Below the pieces are notes generated by a model that saw only the letters and a list, made by a program, of their open reading frames with translations, made no database searches and was not told where the DNA came from. From positions 78,993 through 142,992 of the forward strand of contig CAJUMF010000005.1 of assembly GCA_910586965.1 (NCBI GenBank): a stretch of DNA of 64,000 nucleotides. The letters are read 5' to 3'. Each line of letters begins with the position of its first letter. The first letter of the stretch is position 1. Positions 16,339-25,601 of the stretch are shown in pieces. The stretch is from an uncultured Dorea sp. (GTDB lineage Bacteria > Bacillota > Clostridia > Lachnospirales > Lachnospiraceae). The translations under genes were made by a program, and so were the position numbers.

Positions 16339-18522
16339 ATGGACAGAGAACGTTATGGAAATCAAAATCTGGAGGATTTTTTTGCAGGACTGAGCAAGCG
16401 TCCGGAGCGGAAAGCATATTTTTGCGTATTTGACAAATCTTCGGATGAAATAAATGGATTTCTTTGTAAATATTTTGACGCTGCCAGGAAGTGCGGTGTA
16501 GTGATTGAAGGAAAGATTGGGAATCCGACAGAGGGAAATCTGGCATATTATGAAGAGATGATGGGGATGGAGTTCCAGATGAGCCTGGGATTCATATCCT
16601 CCGGCATAAATAAGTGGCTGCCCAGGATGAAGGCATCTCAGCGGGAGAGCGTGGCGTATGCCATCTATGATTCGCTGGAAACTTTGAGGAAGTCGGGCAA
16701 GACGGAGAATATGCTGAAAAATTCATATATCAAGTTTATGTGCTGGCTGTATTATAAATTTGAGAGAGTCGCAGGGCGTCTTGGGGAGGAGGAAGTTCCG
16801 AAGATTCTGTACCACGGCGACATCGGCAGCTATGAGAGGATGCTTATCGACATTCTGTGGAATGCAGGGTGCGACGTGGTTTTACTTCCGGGAGCATTTC
16901 CGCTTGGGGAGCTTTTGGAAGAAAGAGAAAAAGAAGAGCAGAAAAAAAAGATGTTCGGGGAGCTTTCCGGCATTGCAAACTGCACCAACGCGTGGATTGC
17001 CGGGAAGGGGCTTGAAGATTTCCTCACTGCCCCGGCGGCCAGGGGAAAGAAAGAGGATTTGTTTTATAACTGCTACTATCGGATTAACGGCGTGGAAGAC
17101 AAGCTTACCTATGTAAATGAGCTGTATCAGTTCAGCCTGTCGCTGAAAAAGGAAAAGCGGCATACGGTAGTCGTGAGCGGGGGCATCCCGAGGCCGGAGC
17201 CGGAGGAGGTCTCAGCCGTCCGGAGGGGGAATTATGCAAGCGCTGAGCCGATGCTTATGGATTTGTCTGCGAACATACAGTATCCGGCCAGCAAGGTACT
17301 TAAAGGGCTGCTTGTAAAAGCATTCATGCAGGTGATGACGGAGGAGGCAAAGAGTCCGGGCATGAATGTGAACAGGCTGCTCAATAAGGCGGTATATTTA
17401 ATCTGCTGGCTTAAGAGATATCAGGATAAATTGTTTCAAAACTGGCGGATGCCGGAGGTTGGGTGTTTTATCTGCTTAGGCGGGTGCAGGGATAAAAATG
17501 AGGCGCTGTTTTTAAAGTTCCTTGCAAGGATTCCGGTGGATGTGCTGATTCTTTGCCCCGATTTGAACGCAAGGTGCTGTCTCGAGGATTCCCTTTTATA
17601 TGAGATGAACTATGAGACTTCTATGGTTCTTGAGAGATTCCCCGACGAGGGTTCCCGGGTGAGCCTTGGCACGGCGGCGTATCAGGCGGAGCGTGAGCTG
17701 GACTCGCTTTTGTACAGCGATTCGGGGATGTTCCGCGACCGGCAGTTCGCGAAAGCGGACAGCATAACCCTTAAGACTATGGACCGGGAGATTAAGATTC
17801 TGTGGGAGTGCGAGCTTAAGTACCGTCTGGGCTTTCATGCAGAGGCGGGCGCGGTGAGTATGCCGGTCATCTTCTCTAAGATATCGGGGGTGAAAAATCG
17901 GAAGACGGAAGATTACTGGGTCTTTATCAAACAGCTTATGACGCCGGAGACGCTTGTCATTGACCAGGTTCCGTTTCTAACCCCGGCAGCGCCGAATCCC
18001 ATGAAGATGTATGCCACAGAGTTTTTTAAGAACGGGAAATTAAGGCGGGGTAAAATTAAGAGCCATGCAAGCTACCCTTACGGTTTCTTGCGGGAAGAGA
18101 TGCAGGAGCATATTTTGGATAAGCTGGAGCTTTTAATCGCGCAAAAACTGATTCGGGGGACTTTTGAGAACGGGACGGAGTATACGATTGTATCTGTTGT
18201 GATGAACCTGCCAAAAGAGACATTGCGGCTCATCCAGCAGTTTGATTTTACAAAGAAGAATCCAAAGCTTATCTATATCGCGGCGTCGGAGACGCTGCCT
18301 ACGCTGGAGGATTCGATTTATACGGCATTTTTGAATCTTGTCGGGTTTGATATCCTTTTCTTTGTGCCGACAGGATATAATATTGAGAAACATTTTAACC
18401 GAAAACTGATGGAGGAGCACCAGGCGGGGGATTATATGTACGACCTGGAAGTTCCGGACTGGGGGAGAATCCCTTCGGCTATCCGCACGTCGTGGCGTGA
18501 TAAAATATTTAAGAGAGGATAA
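16339..18522 (+). CDS. YceG family Ter-associated protein
   Basis: A 727-residue soluble protein of the YceG family found in Ter operons; its biochemical role is unknown. It has at least three related units: KILYHGDIGSYERMLIDILW near the N-terminal third, a middle unit beginning EVGCFICLGG with PVDVLILCPD, and KLIYIAASETLPTLEDSIYT near the C-terminus, each ending in a hydrophobic strand such as CDVVLLP. The frame is open from a GTG at 16258, but GGGAG before the ATG at 16339 sets the likely start. It is followed within 6 bases by telA. Confidence 0.8.
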   Translation: MDRERYGNQNLEDFFAGLSKRPERKAYFCVFDKSSDEINGFLCKYFDAARKCGVVIEGKIGNPTEGNLAYYEEMMGMEFQMSLGFISSGINKWLPRMKASQRESVAYAIYDSLETLRKSGKTENMLKNSYIKFMCWLYYKFERVAGRLGEEEVPKILYHGDIGSYERMLIDILWNAGCDVVLLPGAFPLGELLEEREKEEQKKKMFGELSGIANCTNAWIAGKGLEDFLTAPAARGKKEDLFYNCYYRINGVEDKLTYVNELYQFSLSLKKEKRHTVVVSGGIPRPEPEEVSAVRRGNYASAEPMLMDLSANIQYPASKVLKGLLVKAFMQVMTEEAKSPGMNVNRLLNKAVYLICWLKRYQDKLFQNWRMPEVGCFICLGGCRDKNEALFLKFLARIPVDVLILCPDLNARCCLEDSLLYEMNYETSMVLERFPDEGSRVSLGTAAYQAERELDSLLYSDSGMFRDRQFAKADSITLKTMDREIKILWECELKYRLGFHAEAGAVSMPVIFSKISGVKNRKTEDYWVFIKQLMTPETLVIDQVPFLTPAAPNPMKMYATEFFKNGKLRRGKIKSHASYPYGFLREEMQEHILDKLELLIAQKLIRGTFENGTEYTIVSVVMNLPKETLRLIQQFDFTKKNPKLIYIAASETLPTLEDSIYTAFLNLVGFDILFFVPTGYNIEKHFNRKLMEEHQAGDYMYDLEVPDWGRIPSAIRTSWRDKIFKRG

Positions 18523-18528
18523 ACATTT

Positions 18529-19665
18529 ATGGGACTTGATTTTAGCAAAACAGCAGCAGGAACAATGCCGTCGGCGGCGACGGTGGAGAATGAGATTGAG
18601 ACGGTAAAGCCGTATGATATCGTTGCCGACAGGGCGCAGATGAATGAGGTACTGGTGAATTCCAAGGAGGTTGACGATATTGTCAGCACCATTGAGGTAT
18701 ACAATCTTGAGACGATTGCCTCTTTCGGCTCCGAGGCGGCGGAGGAGATTTCGAAAGCGTCCGATATCGTGCTGAATAGCATGAATATGAGCCAGCTTGA
18801 GGAGTCCAGCGAGATGCTCACGGCTCTCTCAAAGATCATGTCGAAATTTGACATTGACGAGCTGAAGGAAGACAAGGGATTTTTAGGAAAGCTGTTTGGA
18901 AATGTGAAGAAACAGTTGGAAAAGATTCTGGAAAAATACCACACGATGGGCGGCGAGGTGGATAAAATCTACGTCCAGCTCAAGCAGTATGAGAGCGAGA
19001 TTAAGCAGGCGAACCGAAAGCTTGACCAGATGTTTGACGCAAATGTGAATTACTACCATGACCTGGTGAAATATATCCTGGCGGGAGAGCAGGCAGGGAA
19101 GGAATTAGAGGCGTATATTGCCCAGAGGCAGGCTGATTATGAGGCTACCGGGGACAATTCCATCCAGCTTGAGCTGGCGAGCCTCAATAACTCCCTGATG
19201 ATGCTTGAGCAGCGCACCCAGGATTTAAGAACGGCGGAGAATGTGGCGATGCAGTCTATTCCCATGATCAAGACGATGGAATTCAGCAACATGAACCTTG
19301 TGCGAAAGATTAATTCTGCGTTTATCGTCACGCTGCCGGTATTTAAACAGGCATTGGCACAGGCAGTCATGCTGAAACGCCAGAAGATTCAGGCGGAGGC
19401 AATGGCGGAGCTTGACAAGAAGACCAATGAGATGCTCATAAAGAATGCGAGGAACACGGTAGAGCAGTCGAAACTGACGGCGCAGCTTGCCTCCGGCAGC
19501 TCTATAAAGATTGAGACGTTAGAGACCACCTGGAGGACCATTGTCAACGGGATTGACGAGACGAGGGCAATCCAGGAGAATGCGAGAAAGCAGCGCGTGG
19601 ATGACGCTGCCCGCTTAGAGACGATAAAGCAGGAGTTTTTAAAGTCCTACGGCGGGGTAAAATAA
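18529..19665 (+). CDS. Toxic anion resistance protein, TelA family
   Basis: A 378-residue, mostly helical, soluble protein of the TelA/KlaA family (PF05816) linked to tellurite and other toxic anion resistance. Typical stretches are GFLGKLFGNVKKQLEKILEKYHTMGGEVDKIY and ETLETTWRTIVNGIDETRAIQ. Much of it should form long coiled coils. It directly follows yceG (6 bases) and precedes the terD genes, a common Ter order. Its mechanism is not established; a scaffold role at the membrane is often proposed. Confidence 0.9.
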   Translation: MGLDFSKTAAGTMPSAATVENEIETVKPYDIVADRAQMNEVLVNSKEVDDIVSTIEVYNLETIASFGSEAAEEISKASDIVLNSMNMSQLEESSEMLTALSKIMSKFDIDELKEDKGFLGKLFGNVKKQLEKILEKYHTMGGEVDKIYVQLKQYESEIKQANRKLDQMFDANVNYYHDLVKYILAGEQAGKELEAYIAQRQADYEATGDNSIQLELASLNNSLMMLEQRTQDLRTAENVAMQSIPMIKTMEFSNMNLVRKINSAFIVTLPVFKQALAQAVMLKRQKIQAEAMAELDKKTNEMLIKNARNTVEQSKLTAQLASGSSIKIETLETTWRTIVNGIDETRAIQENARKQRVDDAARLETIKQEFLKSYGGVK

Positions 19666-19713
19666 AATGAGGTAACAAAAGGTTAGACATTCATATAAAG
19701 GAGGACATACGTT

Positions 19714-20295
19714 ATGCCAATTAATTTATCAAAAGGACAGAAAGTTGATCTGACAAAGAAGAATCCGGGTCTTAAGAATATCATGGTCGGACTGGGCTGG
19801 GATGTGAACGCGTTTGATTCGGGGGCTGATTTTGACCTTGACGCGGCGGCATTCATGCTGGGCTCCAACGGGAAATGCCCGACGGAGAAGGAGTTTATCT
19901 TTTACGGAAACCTTGAACATGCGTCCGGTGCGGTAAAGCATATGGGTGATAATCTCACCGGAGAGGGCGAGGGAGACGACGAGCAGATAGAGGTGAAACT
20001 GCCGGATATCCCGTCAAACGTTGAGCGGATTGCATTTACGGTGACTATATATGATTCGGATGTGAGAAGGCAGAATTTCGGCCAGGTGTCCAACTCCTTT
20101 ATTCGAATCGTGGACATGGCGACGGATACGGAGCTTATCCGCTATGACTTAGGGGAGGACTTCTCCATCGAGACAGCGGTAGTCGTAGGGGAGCTCTACC
20201 GGCATAACGGAGAGTGGAAATTCAACGCCATCGGCAGCGGATTCCAGGGCGGCCTGGCAGCACTGTGCGGACACTATGGAATCGAGGTTGCGTAA
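19714..20295 (+). CDS. TerD family calcium-binding stress protein (copy 1)
   Basis: A 193-residue TerD protein. The family core is intact: MGLGWDVN-like start, acidic DFDLDAAAFML, GDNLTGEGEGDDEQI (both supply Ca2+ ligands) and a C-terminal GEWKFNAIGSGFQGGL. TerD proteins bind Ca2+ tightly and are thought to work in a membrane-linked stress complex. The SD AAGGAGG is well placed. Copy 2, starting 14 bases downstream, is very similar. Confidence 0.93.
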   Translation: MPINLSKGQKVDLTKKNPGLKNIMVGLGWDVNAFDSGADFDLDAAAFMLGSNGKCPTEKEFIFYGNLEHASGAVKHMGDNLTGEGEGDDEQIEVKLPDIPSNVERIAFTVTIYDSDVRRQNFGQVSNSFIRIVDMATDTELIRYDLGEDFSIETAVVVGELYRHNGEWKFNAIGSGFQGGLAALCGHYGIEVA

Positions 20296-20309
20296 GGAGG
20301 GAGCATATT

Positions 20310-20891
20310 ATGCCAGTTAGTTTGAAGAAGGGCCAGAAAGTGAGCCTGACAAAAGGAAATCCGGGGCTTTCGAAAGTTGTGGTAGGACTTGGATGGGATG
20401 TGAACCAGTTTGATACCGGAGGAGATTTTGACCTTGACGCGGCGGCATTTCTCCTGGGTGAGTCCGGCAGGGTGGCAAGGTCGGAGGACTTTGTGTTCTA
20501 CGGAAACCTGACACACCCGTCGGGGAGCGTGCAGCACATGGGCGACAACCTCACGGGAGAGGGCGACGGCGACGACGAGCAGATTAAGATAGAGCTTTCC
20601 AAAGTGCCGGAGAGTGTGACGAAGATTGCATTTACGGTGACCATCTATGAGCCTGAGCAGAGGAGGCAGAATTTTGGCCAGGTGAACAATGCGTTCATCC
20701 GCATTTACAATGAGCTTACGGGAGAGGAGCTTTTAAGGTACGACCTGGGGGAGGATTTCTCCATCGAGACGGCGGTCGTATTCGGGGAGCTTTATAAGAA
20801 CAACGGGGAATGGAAATTCAACGCCATCGGCAGCGGATATCAGGGCGGCTTAGCGGCGCTGTGCGCGAATTACGGCGTTGACGTAGAGTAA
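20310..20891 (+). CDS. TerD family calcium-binding stress protein (copy 2)
   Basis: A 193-residue paralogue of copy 1 with all acidic motifs kept (DFDLDAAAFLL, GDNLTGEGDGDDEQI). The frame is open upstream of 20310, but AAGGAGG before the ATG at 20310 and the match with copy 1 set the start. It shares the GEWKFNAIGSG ending. Near-identity of layout suggests tandem duplication. Confidence 0.93.
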   Translation: MPVSLKKGQKVSLTKGNPGLSKVVVGLGWDVNQFDTGGDFDLDAAAFLLGESGRVARSEDFVFYGNLTHPSGSVQHMGDNLTGEGDGDDEQIKIELSKVPESVTKIAFTVTIYEPEQRRQNFGQVNNAFIRIYNELTGEELLRYDLGEDFSIETAVVFGELYKNNGEWKFNAIGSGYQGGLAALCANYGVDVE

Positions 20892-20904
20892 AGGAGAGTG
20901 CATT

Positions 20905-21510
20905 ATGGCAATTAGTCTGCAGAAAGGTCACAAAGTAAGTCTGGAGAAAAAATCTTCCGCCGGACTGGGGGAAATCCTTGTCAACTTGAACTGGAACAGC
21001 GTACCTCAGAATCAGGGCTTTTTAAAGAGCCTGTTCGGAGGGCAGCAGGGCATCGATTTAGACCTGGGATGCCTGTATGAGCTGAAAAGCGGGCAGAAGG
21101 GAGCAGTGCAGGCGCTGGGCAATTCTTTTGGCTCCTTAAACAAGCCTCCTTTTGTATCCCTGGACGGAGATGACCGGACAGGGGTAGCCGCCGCCGGGGA
21201 AAACTTAAGGATCAACGGCAACCGGATTGCCGATATCCGGCGGGTGCTTGTGTATACATTTATCTATGAGGGCGTTGCCAACTGGCGGCAGGCGGATGCC
21301 ACGGTCACCATCAAGTATCCCGGGGCGGAGGACCTTGTCGTAAAGATGGATTCCTACGATTCCAGCGATACCATGTGCGCCCTTGCCCTGTTTGAGAATG
21401 TGGGAGACGAGACGTTCAGCGTGGAGAAGATTGTCCGGTTTTTCGGAGGCCATGCCGTGATGGACAGGGCATTTAACTGGGGGCTTAACTGGAGACCGGG
21501 GCGCAAGTAG
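20905..21510 (+). CDS. Divergent TerD/TerA-like protein (copy 3)
   Basis: A 201-residue member of the same fold family. It keeps the N-terminal ISLQKGHKVSLEKK and an acidic IDLDLGCLYEL, but the GDNLTG-type loop is replaced by DGDDRTGVAAAGENL, and the C-terminus reads FNWGLNWRPG in place of the usual WKFNAIGSG. This pattern fits the TerA-like branch. Ca2+ binding may be weaker or different. It follows copy 2 by 13 bases in the same operon. Confidence 0.88.
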   Translation: MAISLQKGHKVSLEKKSSAGLGEILVNLNWNSVPQNQGFLKSLFGGQQGIDLDLGCLYELKSGQKGAVQALGNSFGSLNKPPFVSLDGDDRTGVAAAGENLRINGNRIADIRRVLVYTFIYEGVANWRQADATVTIKYPGAEDLVVKMDSYDSSDTMCALALFENVGDETFSVEKIVRFFGGHAVMDRAFNWGLNWRPGRK

Positions 21511-21540
21511 GCGAATCTCAATGAACAGGAGGAATTTAAC

Positions 21541-22131
21541 ATGTCAATTAGTTTGCAAAAAGGGCAGAAGGTCAGCCTGTCCAAAGAAAATAAAGGACTG
21601 TCAACGGTGCTTGTAGGACTTGGATGGGATGAGGCTCTGCAGAAAAAGGGGTTTTTCGGCTTTAAGCAGCAGGCGGATATCGACTGCGATGCGTCAGCCA
21701 TCCTTCTTCGCGGTGGACGGCTTAGCGGCAATGGCGACCTTGTGTACTTCGGGAACTTAAGCCACAGGTCGGGAACGGTGCAGCATATGGGGGATAACCT
21801 CACCGGCGCGGGAGACGGCGACGACGAGCAGATTCTTATAGACCTCGCCAAGATGCCGCCGGAGTATGATAAAATCGTTATTGTGGTAAATATCTATGAC
21901 GCGGTTCCGAGAAGGCAGCATTTCGGGATGATACGCAATGCGTTTATCAGGCTGGTGGATGGAAGGAACAATCGGGAGATGTGCAGGTACAATCTCACGG
22001 AAGACTACTCCGGCATGACCGCTATGATATTCGGGGAAATCTACCGTCACAACGGAGAGTGGAAGTTCGGGGCCATTGGACAGGGAACCACCGACCCGTC
22101 GCTGGGAGAGCTCTGCAAGAGATATGTCTAG
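21541..22131 (+). CDS. TerD family stress protein (copy 4)
   Basis: A 196-residue TerD protein with a small insert after WDEALQKKG. The acidic motif is altered to DIDCDASAILL, while GDNLTGAGDGDDEQI is intact. The end reads GEWKFGAIGQG. It is the last terD of the + strand run and is followed by an intrinsic terminator at 22146-22173. Confidence 0.91.
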   Translation: MSISLQKGQKVSLSKENKGLSTVLVGLGWDEALQKKGFFGFKQQADIDCDASAILLRGGRLSGNGDLVYFGNLSHRSGTVQHMGDNLTGAGDGDDEQILIDLAKMPPEYDKIVIVVNIYDAVPRRQHFGMIRNAFIRLVDGRNNREMCRYNLTEDYSGMTAMIFGEIYRHNGEWKFGAIGQGTTDPSLGELCKRYV

Positions 22132-22145
22132 AAAACGGTTTTAAA

Positions 22146-22173
22146 AGAGAAACTGCGATAAGTTTCTCTTTTT
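22146..22173 (+). terminator. Terminator between terD copy 4 and the P-type ATPase gene
   Basis: AGAGAAACT (22146-22154) pairs with AGTTTCTCT (22161-22169), followed by a T-run. Readthrough may give lower ATPase expression than TerD; no clear promoter is seen in the 40 bases that follow. Confidence 0.75.
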
Positions 22174-22216
22174 CTGCAAATAATACAACAAGGAGAAAAC
22201 AGTTAGGAGAATGTGT

Positions 22217-24856
22217 ATGAATGAAGTGCTGAAAAAGGACGTCCTGAAAAAGGGATTGTCCGAAGAACAGGTAACAGAAAGCAAAGCAAAGTTCGGGACC
22301 AACGAGCTTGCCAAAAAAGAGCAGGAATCTCTCTGGTCGATGTTTATCGGGGCCTTTGACGATATCTGGATAAAGGTGCTGTGCGGAGCCTTGGCCTTAA
22401 AGGTGGTGCTTGCCCTCCTTGGGATGATGATTCCTGCCATCGCGGGGGAAAATGACGCGGTGGAGATTATAAGTATCGTCCTTGCCATTGGGCTTGCGAC
22501 AGGGTTCAGCACCTTGTCCGAGTACCGGAACACTTCCCGGAGCGAGGCATTGCAGGAGGAGTACAATAAGACTTACGCCAAGGTCATAAGAGGCGGAAAG
22601 CTGGTGAAGATTCTTACAAGCGAGATTGTGAAGGGCGATACCGTCCTCATCCAGTCCGGCGACAAGGTTCCGGCGGACGGCCTTATCTTCGAGGGAAATG
22701 TGAAGGTATCCCAGGCGGCGTTAAACGGCGAGTCCAGAGATGAGACGAAGACGGCGGCGGAGACTATGGAGGACGCAGAATCTACGGATTACAATTCCCA
22801 GAGCAAGGTATTCATGGGTTCTGTGGTCACAAGCGGGGAAGGCTACATGGTGGCGACCGTGGTGGGAGATGCCTCCGAGCTTGGAAAGATTAACAAGGCG
22901 CTGACAGATGATTCAGAGGAGGACGAGCGGAAAGACACCTCCAGCCTGAAACTTGAAGTAGTGGCGGCGGGCATTGGAAAGCTGGGCGTCTCTGCGGCGG
23001 CAATCGCGGGCGTCCTCCAGGTGGTGCTCACCATCATGCGGACGGACGAGGCGGTAACGCCTGTCTTTGTAGTGCTTTTGGCGGCAGAGGCAGTGATGCT
23101 GATGGCATCCATCGTCATTATGGCGGTTCCGGAAGGTCTTCCCATGATGAACAGCCTTGTTCAGTCCATGAATACGGAATCCATGTATAAGAAGAACATC
23201 CTTGTAAGCCACAAGGCGGCGTTCTCGGATTCTGCTTACATGAACCTGTTGTTCAGCGATAAGACAGGAACGATTACCGAAGGAAACCTCTCTCTGGTAG
23301 AGTTCGTCACCGGAGACGGAACCGTGACGGACAAGGTTCTGGACAAAGAGTTCCTTGAGGCAATCACGCTCAACAACCTTGCCAAGATATCCGAGGGAAA
23401 GGCCATCGGCAGCAACAATATGGACAGGGCGCTGCTTACCTACGCAATCGCAAACGGCGGGGCAAAGGCAGACAGCTCCAAGGTCAAAGAGGTCAGCGGG
23501 TTTGACTCGGAGAAGAAGTGCGCCACGGTAGAGCTGAATGACGGAACCATATACTGGAAGGGCGCGACGGAGAATATCATTGACGACATCACCCACTATA
23601 AGGCGCAGGACGGGGAAGTGCGGAGCTTTACGGCAGCCGAAAAAAATAAGTTGGAAGACCGGATGCTCGAAGAGGCTGGGAGAACCATGAAACTCCTTTC
23701 TGTCGCGAAATTTGAGGGGGAGAAAAAGATTCTCCTTGCTGTTTTGTGCCTGCGGGATAATGTGAGAAAGGACGCGGTGGAGACGGTGGAAGTCTTAAAC
23801 CGGGCGGGCATCCAGGTTGTCATGGTAACGGGAGACGCCGAGGAGACTGCGGTAGCCATTGCGAAGGAGGCGGGCATCTTAAAGGATGAAAAGACGGACG
23901 TCGTGCTGACCCATGACGAGCTTGAAGAGATGCCGGACGAGGAGCTTAAGAAGAAACTTCCGAATCTCAGGGTTGTGAGCCGCGCGAAACCATTGGACAA
24001 AAAACGTCTGGTCACTATGGCGCAGCAGCTTGACGATGTGTGCGGCATGACCGGAGACGGCGTGAACGACGCACCTGCCCTTAAGCAGGCGGATATCGGG
24101 TTTGCCATGGGAGACGGAACGGCGGTTGCCCAGGAGGCGGGAGACGTGGTCATCTTGAATAACAGCCTGACTTCTATCAAGGACTGCGTCTTAAACAGCA
24201 GGACGATGGCGAAGTCTGTCGGGAAGTTTTTAATCTTCCAGCTTACTGTGAATATCAGCACCCTTTTGATGAACATTATCGCGCCGGTGCTTGGATGGAC
24301 GGAGCCGTTTTCAATCGTGCAGATTCTGTGGATTAATCTGATCATGGATACTTTGGCTGCGATGGCGTTTGGCGGCGAGCCGATTCTTGACCGGTATATG
24401 AATGACAAGCCGGTTAAGCGGACGGACAATATCCTTACGGGATATATCAAGTCGGCAATCGGCACAAGCTCAGTGTTCATTACCCTCGGCTCCATCTTAA
24501 TCCTTGAGAACATCGGGGGGATTACGGATTATGTCATGCCGGTATCCTGTGCGGACCCGGGGCTGTATGAAAAGACCTTTATGTTTGCGTTCTTTATCTA
24601 CTCGATTATTTTCAACAGCTTTAACACAAGGTCTGACCGTTTCAACCTGTTTGAGCATATCGGGGAGAATAAGAATTTTATCCTGGTAATGGGTTCAATC
24701 TTCATTCTCCAGACAGTCATCATCCAGATTGGCGGGCCGGTGTTCAATACGACGACACTGAGCGTGCGTGCGCTGCTGGTGTCCATGGCGCTAGGGTTCC
24801 TTATCATACCGGTTGACCTGATAAGGAAGATGTTTGTGAGCAATGCGGGTCATTAA
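22217..24856 (+). CDS. P-type ATPase, probable Ca2+ pump
   Basis: An 879-residue P2-type pump of the inner membrane. Visible motifs: NGESRDETKT (actuator loop), VPEGLPMM in membrane helix 4 (the Ca2+ ATPase form), the phosphorylation site DKTGTIT with Asp348, WKGATENI, TGDAEETA and TGDGVNDAPALKQADIGFAMG. About ten membrane segments are expected. The SD AGGAG points to the ATG at 22217 rather than 22211. The next gene starts inside its 3' end. Together with Ca-binding TerD proteins it suggests control of Ca2+ (or Mn2+) in the stress response. Confidence 0.9.
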   Translation: MNEVLKKDVLKKGLSEEQVTESKAKFGTNELAKKEQESLWSMFIGAFDDIWIKVLCGALALKVVLALLGMMIPAIAGENDAVEIISIVLAIGLATGFSTLSEYRNTSRSEALQEEYNKTYAKVIRGGKLVKILTSEIVKGDTVLIQSGDKVPADGLIFEGNVKVSQAALNGESRDETKTAAETMEDAESTDYNSQSKVFMGSVVTSGEGYMVATVVGDASELGKINKALTDDSEEDERKDTSSLKLEVVAAGIGKLGVSAAAIAGVLQVVLTIMRTDEAVTPVFVVLLAAEAVMLMASIVIMAVPEGLPMMNSLVQSMNTESMYKKNILVSHKAAFSDSAYMNLLFSDKTGTITEGNLSLVEFVTGDGTVTDKVLDKEFLEAITLNNLAKISEGKAIGSNNMDRALLTYAIANGGAKADSSKVKEVSGFDSEKKCATVELNDGTIYWKGATENIIDDITHYKAQDGEVRSFTAAEKNKLEDRMLEEAGRTMKLLSVAKFEGEKKILLAVLCLRDNVRKDAVETVEVLNRAGIQVVMVTGDAEETAVAIAKEAGILKDEKTDVVLTHDELEEMPDEELKKKLPNLRVVSRAKPLDKKRLVTMAQQLDDVCGMTGDGVNDAPALKQADIGFAMGDGTAVAQEAGDVVILNNSLTSIKDCVLNSRTMAKSVGKFLIFQLTVNISTLLMNIIAPVLGWTEPFSIVQILWINLIMDTLAAMAFGGEPILDRYMNDKPVKRTDNILTGYIKSAIGTSSVFITLGSILILENIGGITDYVMPVSCADPGLYEKTFMFAFFIYSIIFNSFNTRSDRFNLFEHIGENKNFILVMGSIFILQTVIIQIGGPVFNTTTLSVRALLVSMALGFLIIPVDLIRKMFVSNAGH

Positions 24857-25601
24857 TTTAGACCTTGACAATACCCTGATATACTCTTATAAGCATGACA
24901 TCGGGGAGCGTAAGATGAATGTGGAAATTTATCAGGGGAGAGAGATTTCTTTTATGACGGAAAAGACCTGTGAGCTTTTGAAGGAGATAAAAGGGCGGTG
25001 CCTCGTTGTTCCTACCACCACAAGGACGAGGGAGCAGTATGAGCGGATTGACCTAAGGGCAGGGGATTTCCCCTATGCCCTTGTGTGCAACGGCGGCGTC
25101 CTGCTGGTAAACGGGCAGAAAGACAGCGCGTGGTACGAGGAGTCAAGGCGGCTCATCTCGGACTGTATGGAGGAGCTTTCGCGGGGGGCCGAGCTTTTGA
25201 GGAGCGAACCTACGCGAAAGTTGGAGGTAAGGTTTATCGAAGAGTTGTTTCTTTTTACGAAGTGCGGGGAACCGGAAAGGACCGCGGAGCGGCTTAAAAA
25301 ATGCCTGGACAGCCGCAAGGTTGACGTATTTTGCAACGGGGAAAAGCTCTACGTCGTGCCGGGAAAGCTTAATAAAGGAGCCGCGGCGGAGCGGTTTTGC
25401 CGTTACGTCGGGGCGGATGAGGTGATTGCCGCCGGAGACAGCGAGTTTGACGTATCTATGACGGAGAGCGCGGATATCGGAATCGTTCCTGCGGGCTTTT
25501 GTAAGAAATACGGCGCGGCGGGCAATCTGGAAGAAATGAAAGGGGAGGGCATTTTCGCAGAGGAAATGCTCTCCCGGATAAAAGAATTAATCAATCTTTA
25601 G
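24843..25601 (+). CDS. HAD family hydrolase of the Ter cluster
   Basis: A 252-residue haloacid dehalogenase-type phosphatase. Motif I is INLDLDNTL (Asp7 and Asp9), motif II sits in VVPTTTRT, the lysine in KLNKGAAAERF and the acidic motif IV in IAAGDSEFDVSM. It overlaps the ATPase gene by 14 bases, so the two are translationally coupled. HAD phosphatases are a known part of the Ter metabolite module and probably remove a phosphate from the product of the phosphoribosyltransferase pathway. Its end overlaps the convergent AIM24 gene by 15 bases. Confidence 0.86.
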   Translation: MRVINLDLDNTLIYSYKHDIGERKMNVEIYQGREISFMTEKTCELLKEIKGRCLVVPTTTRTREQYERIDLRAGDFPYALVCNGGVLLVNGQKDSAWYEESRRLISDCMEELSRGAELLRSEPTRKLEVRFIEELFLFTKCGEPERTAERLKKCLDSRKVDVFCNGEKLYVVPGKLNKGAAAERFCRYVGADEVIAAGDSEFDVSMTESADIGIVPAGFCKKYGAAGNLEEMKGEGIFAEEMLSRIKELINL

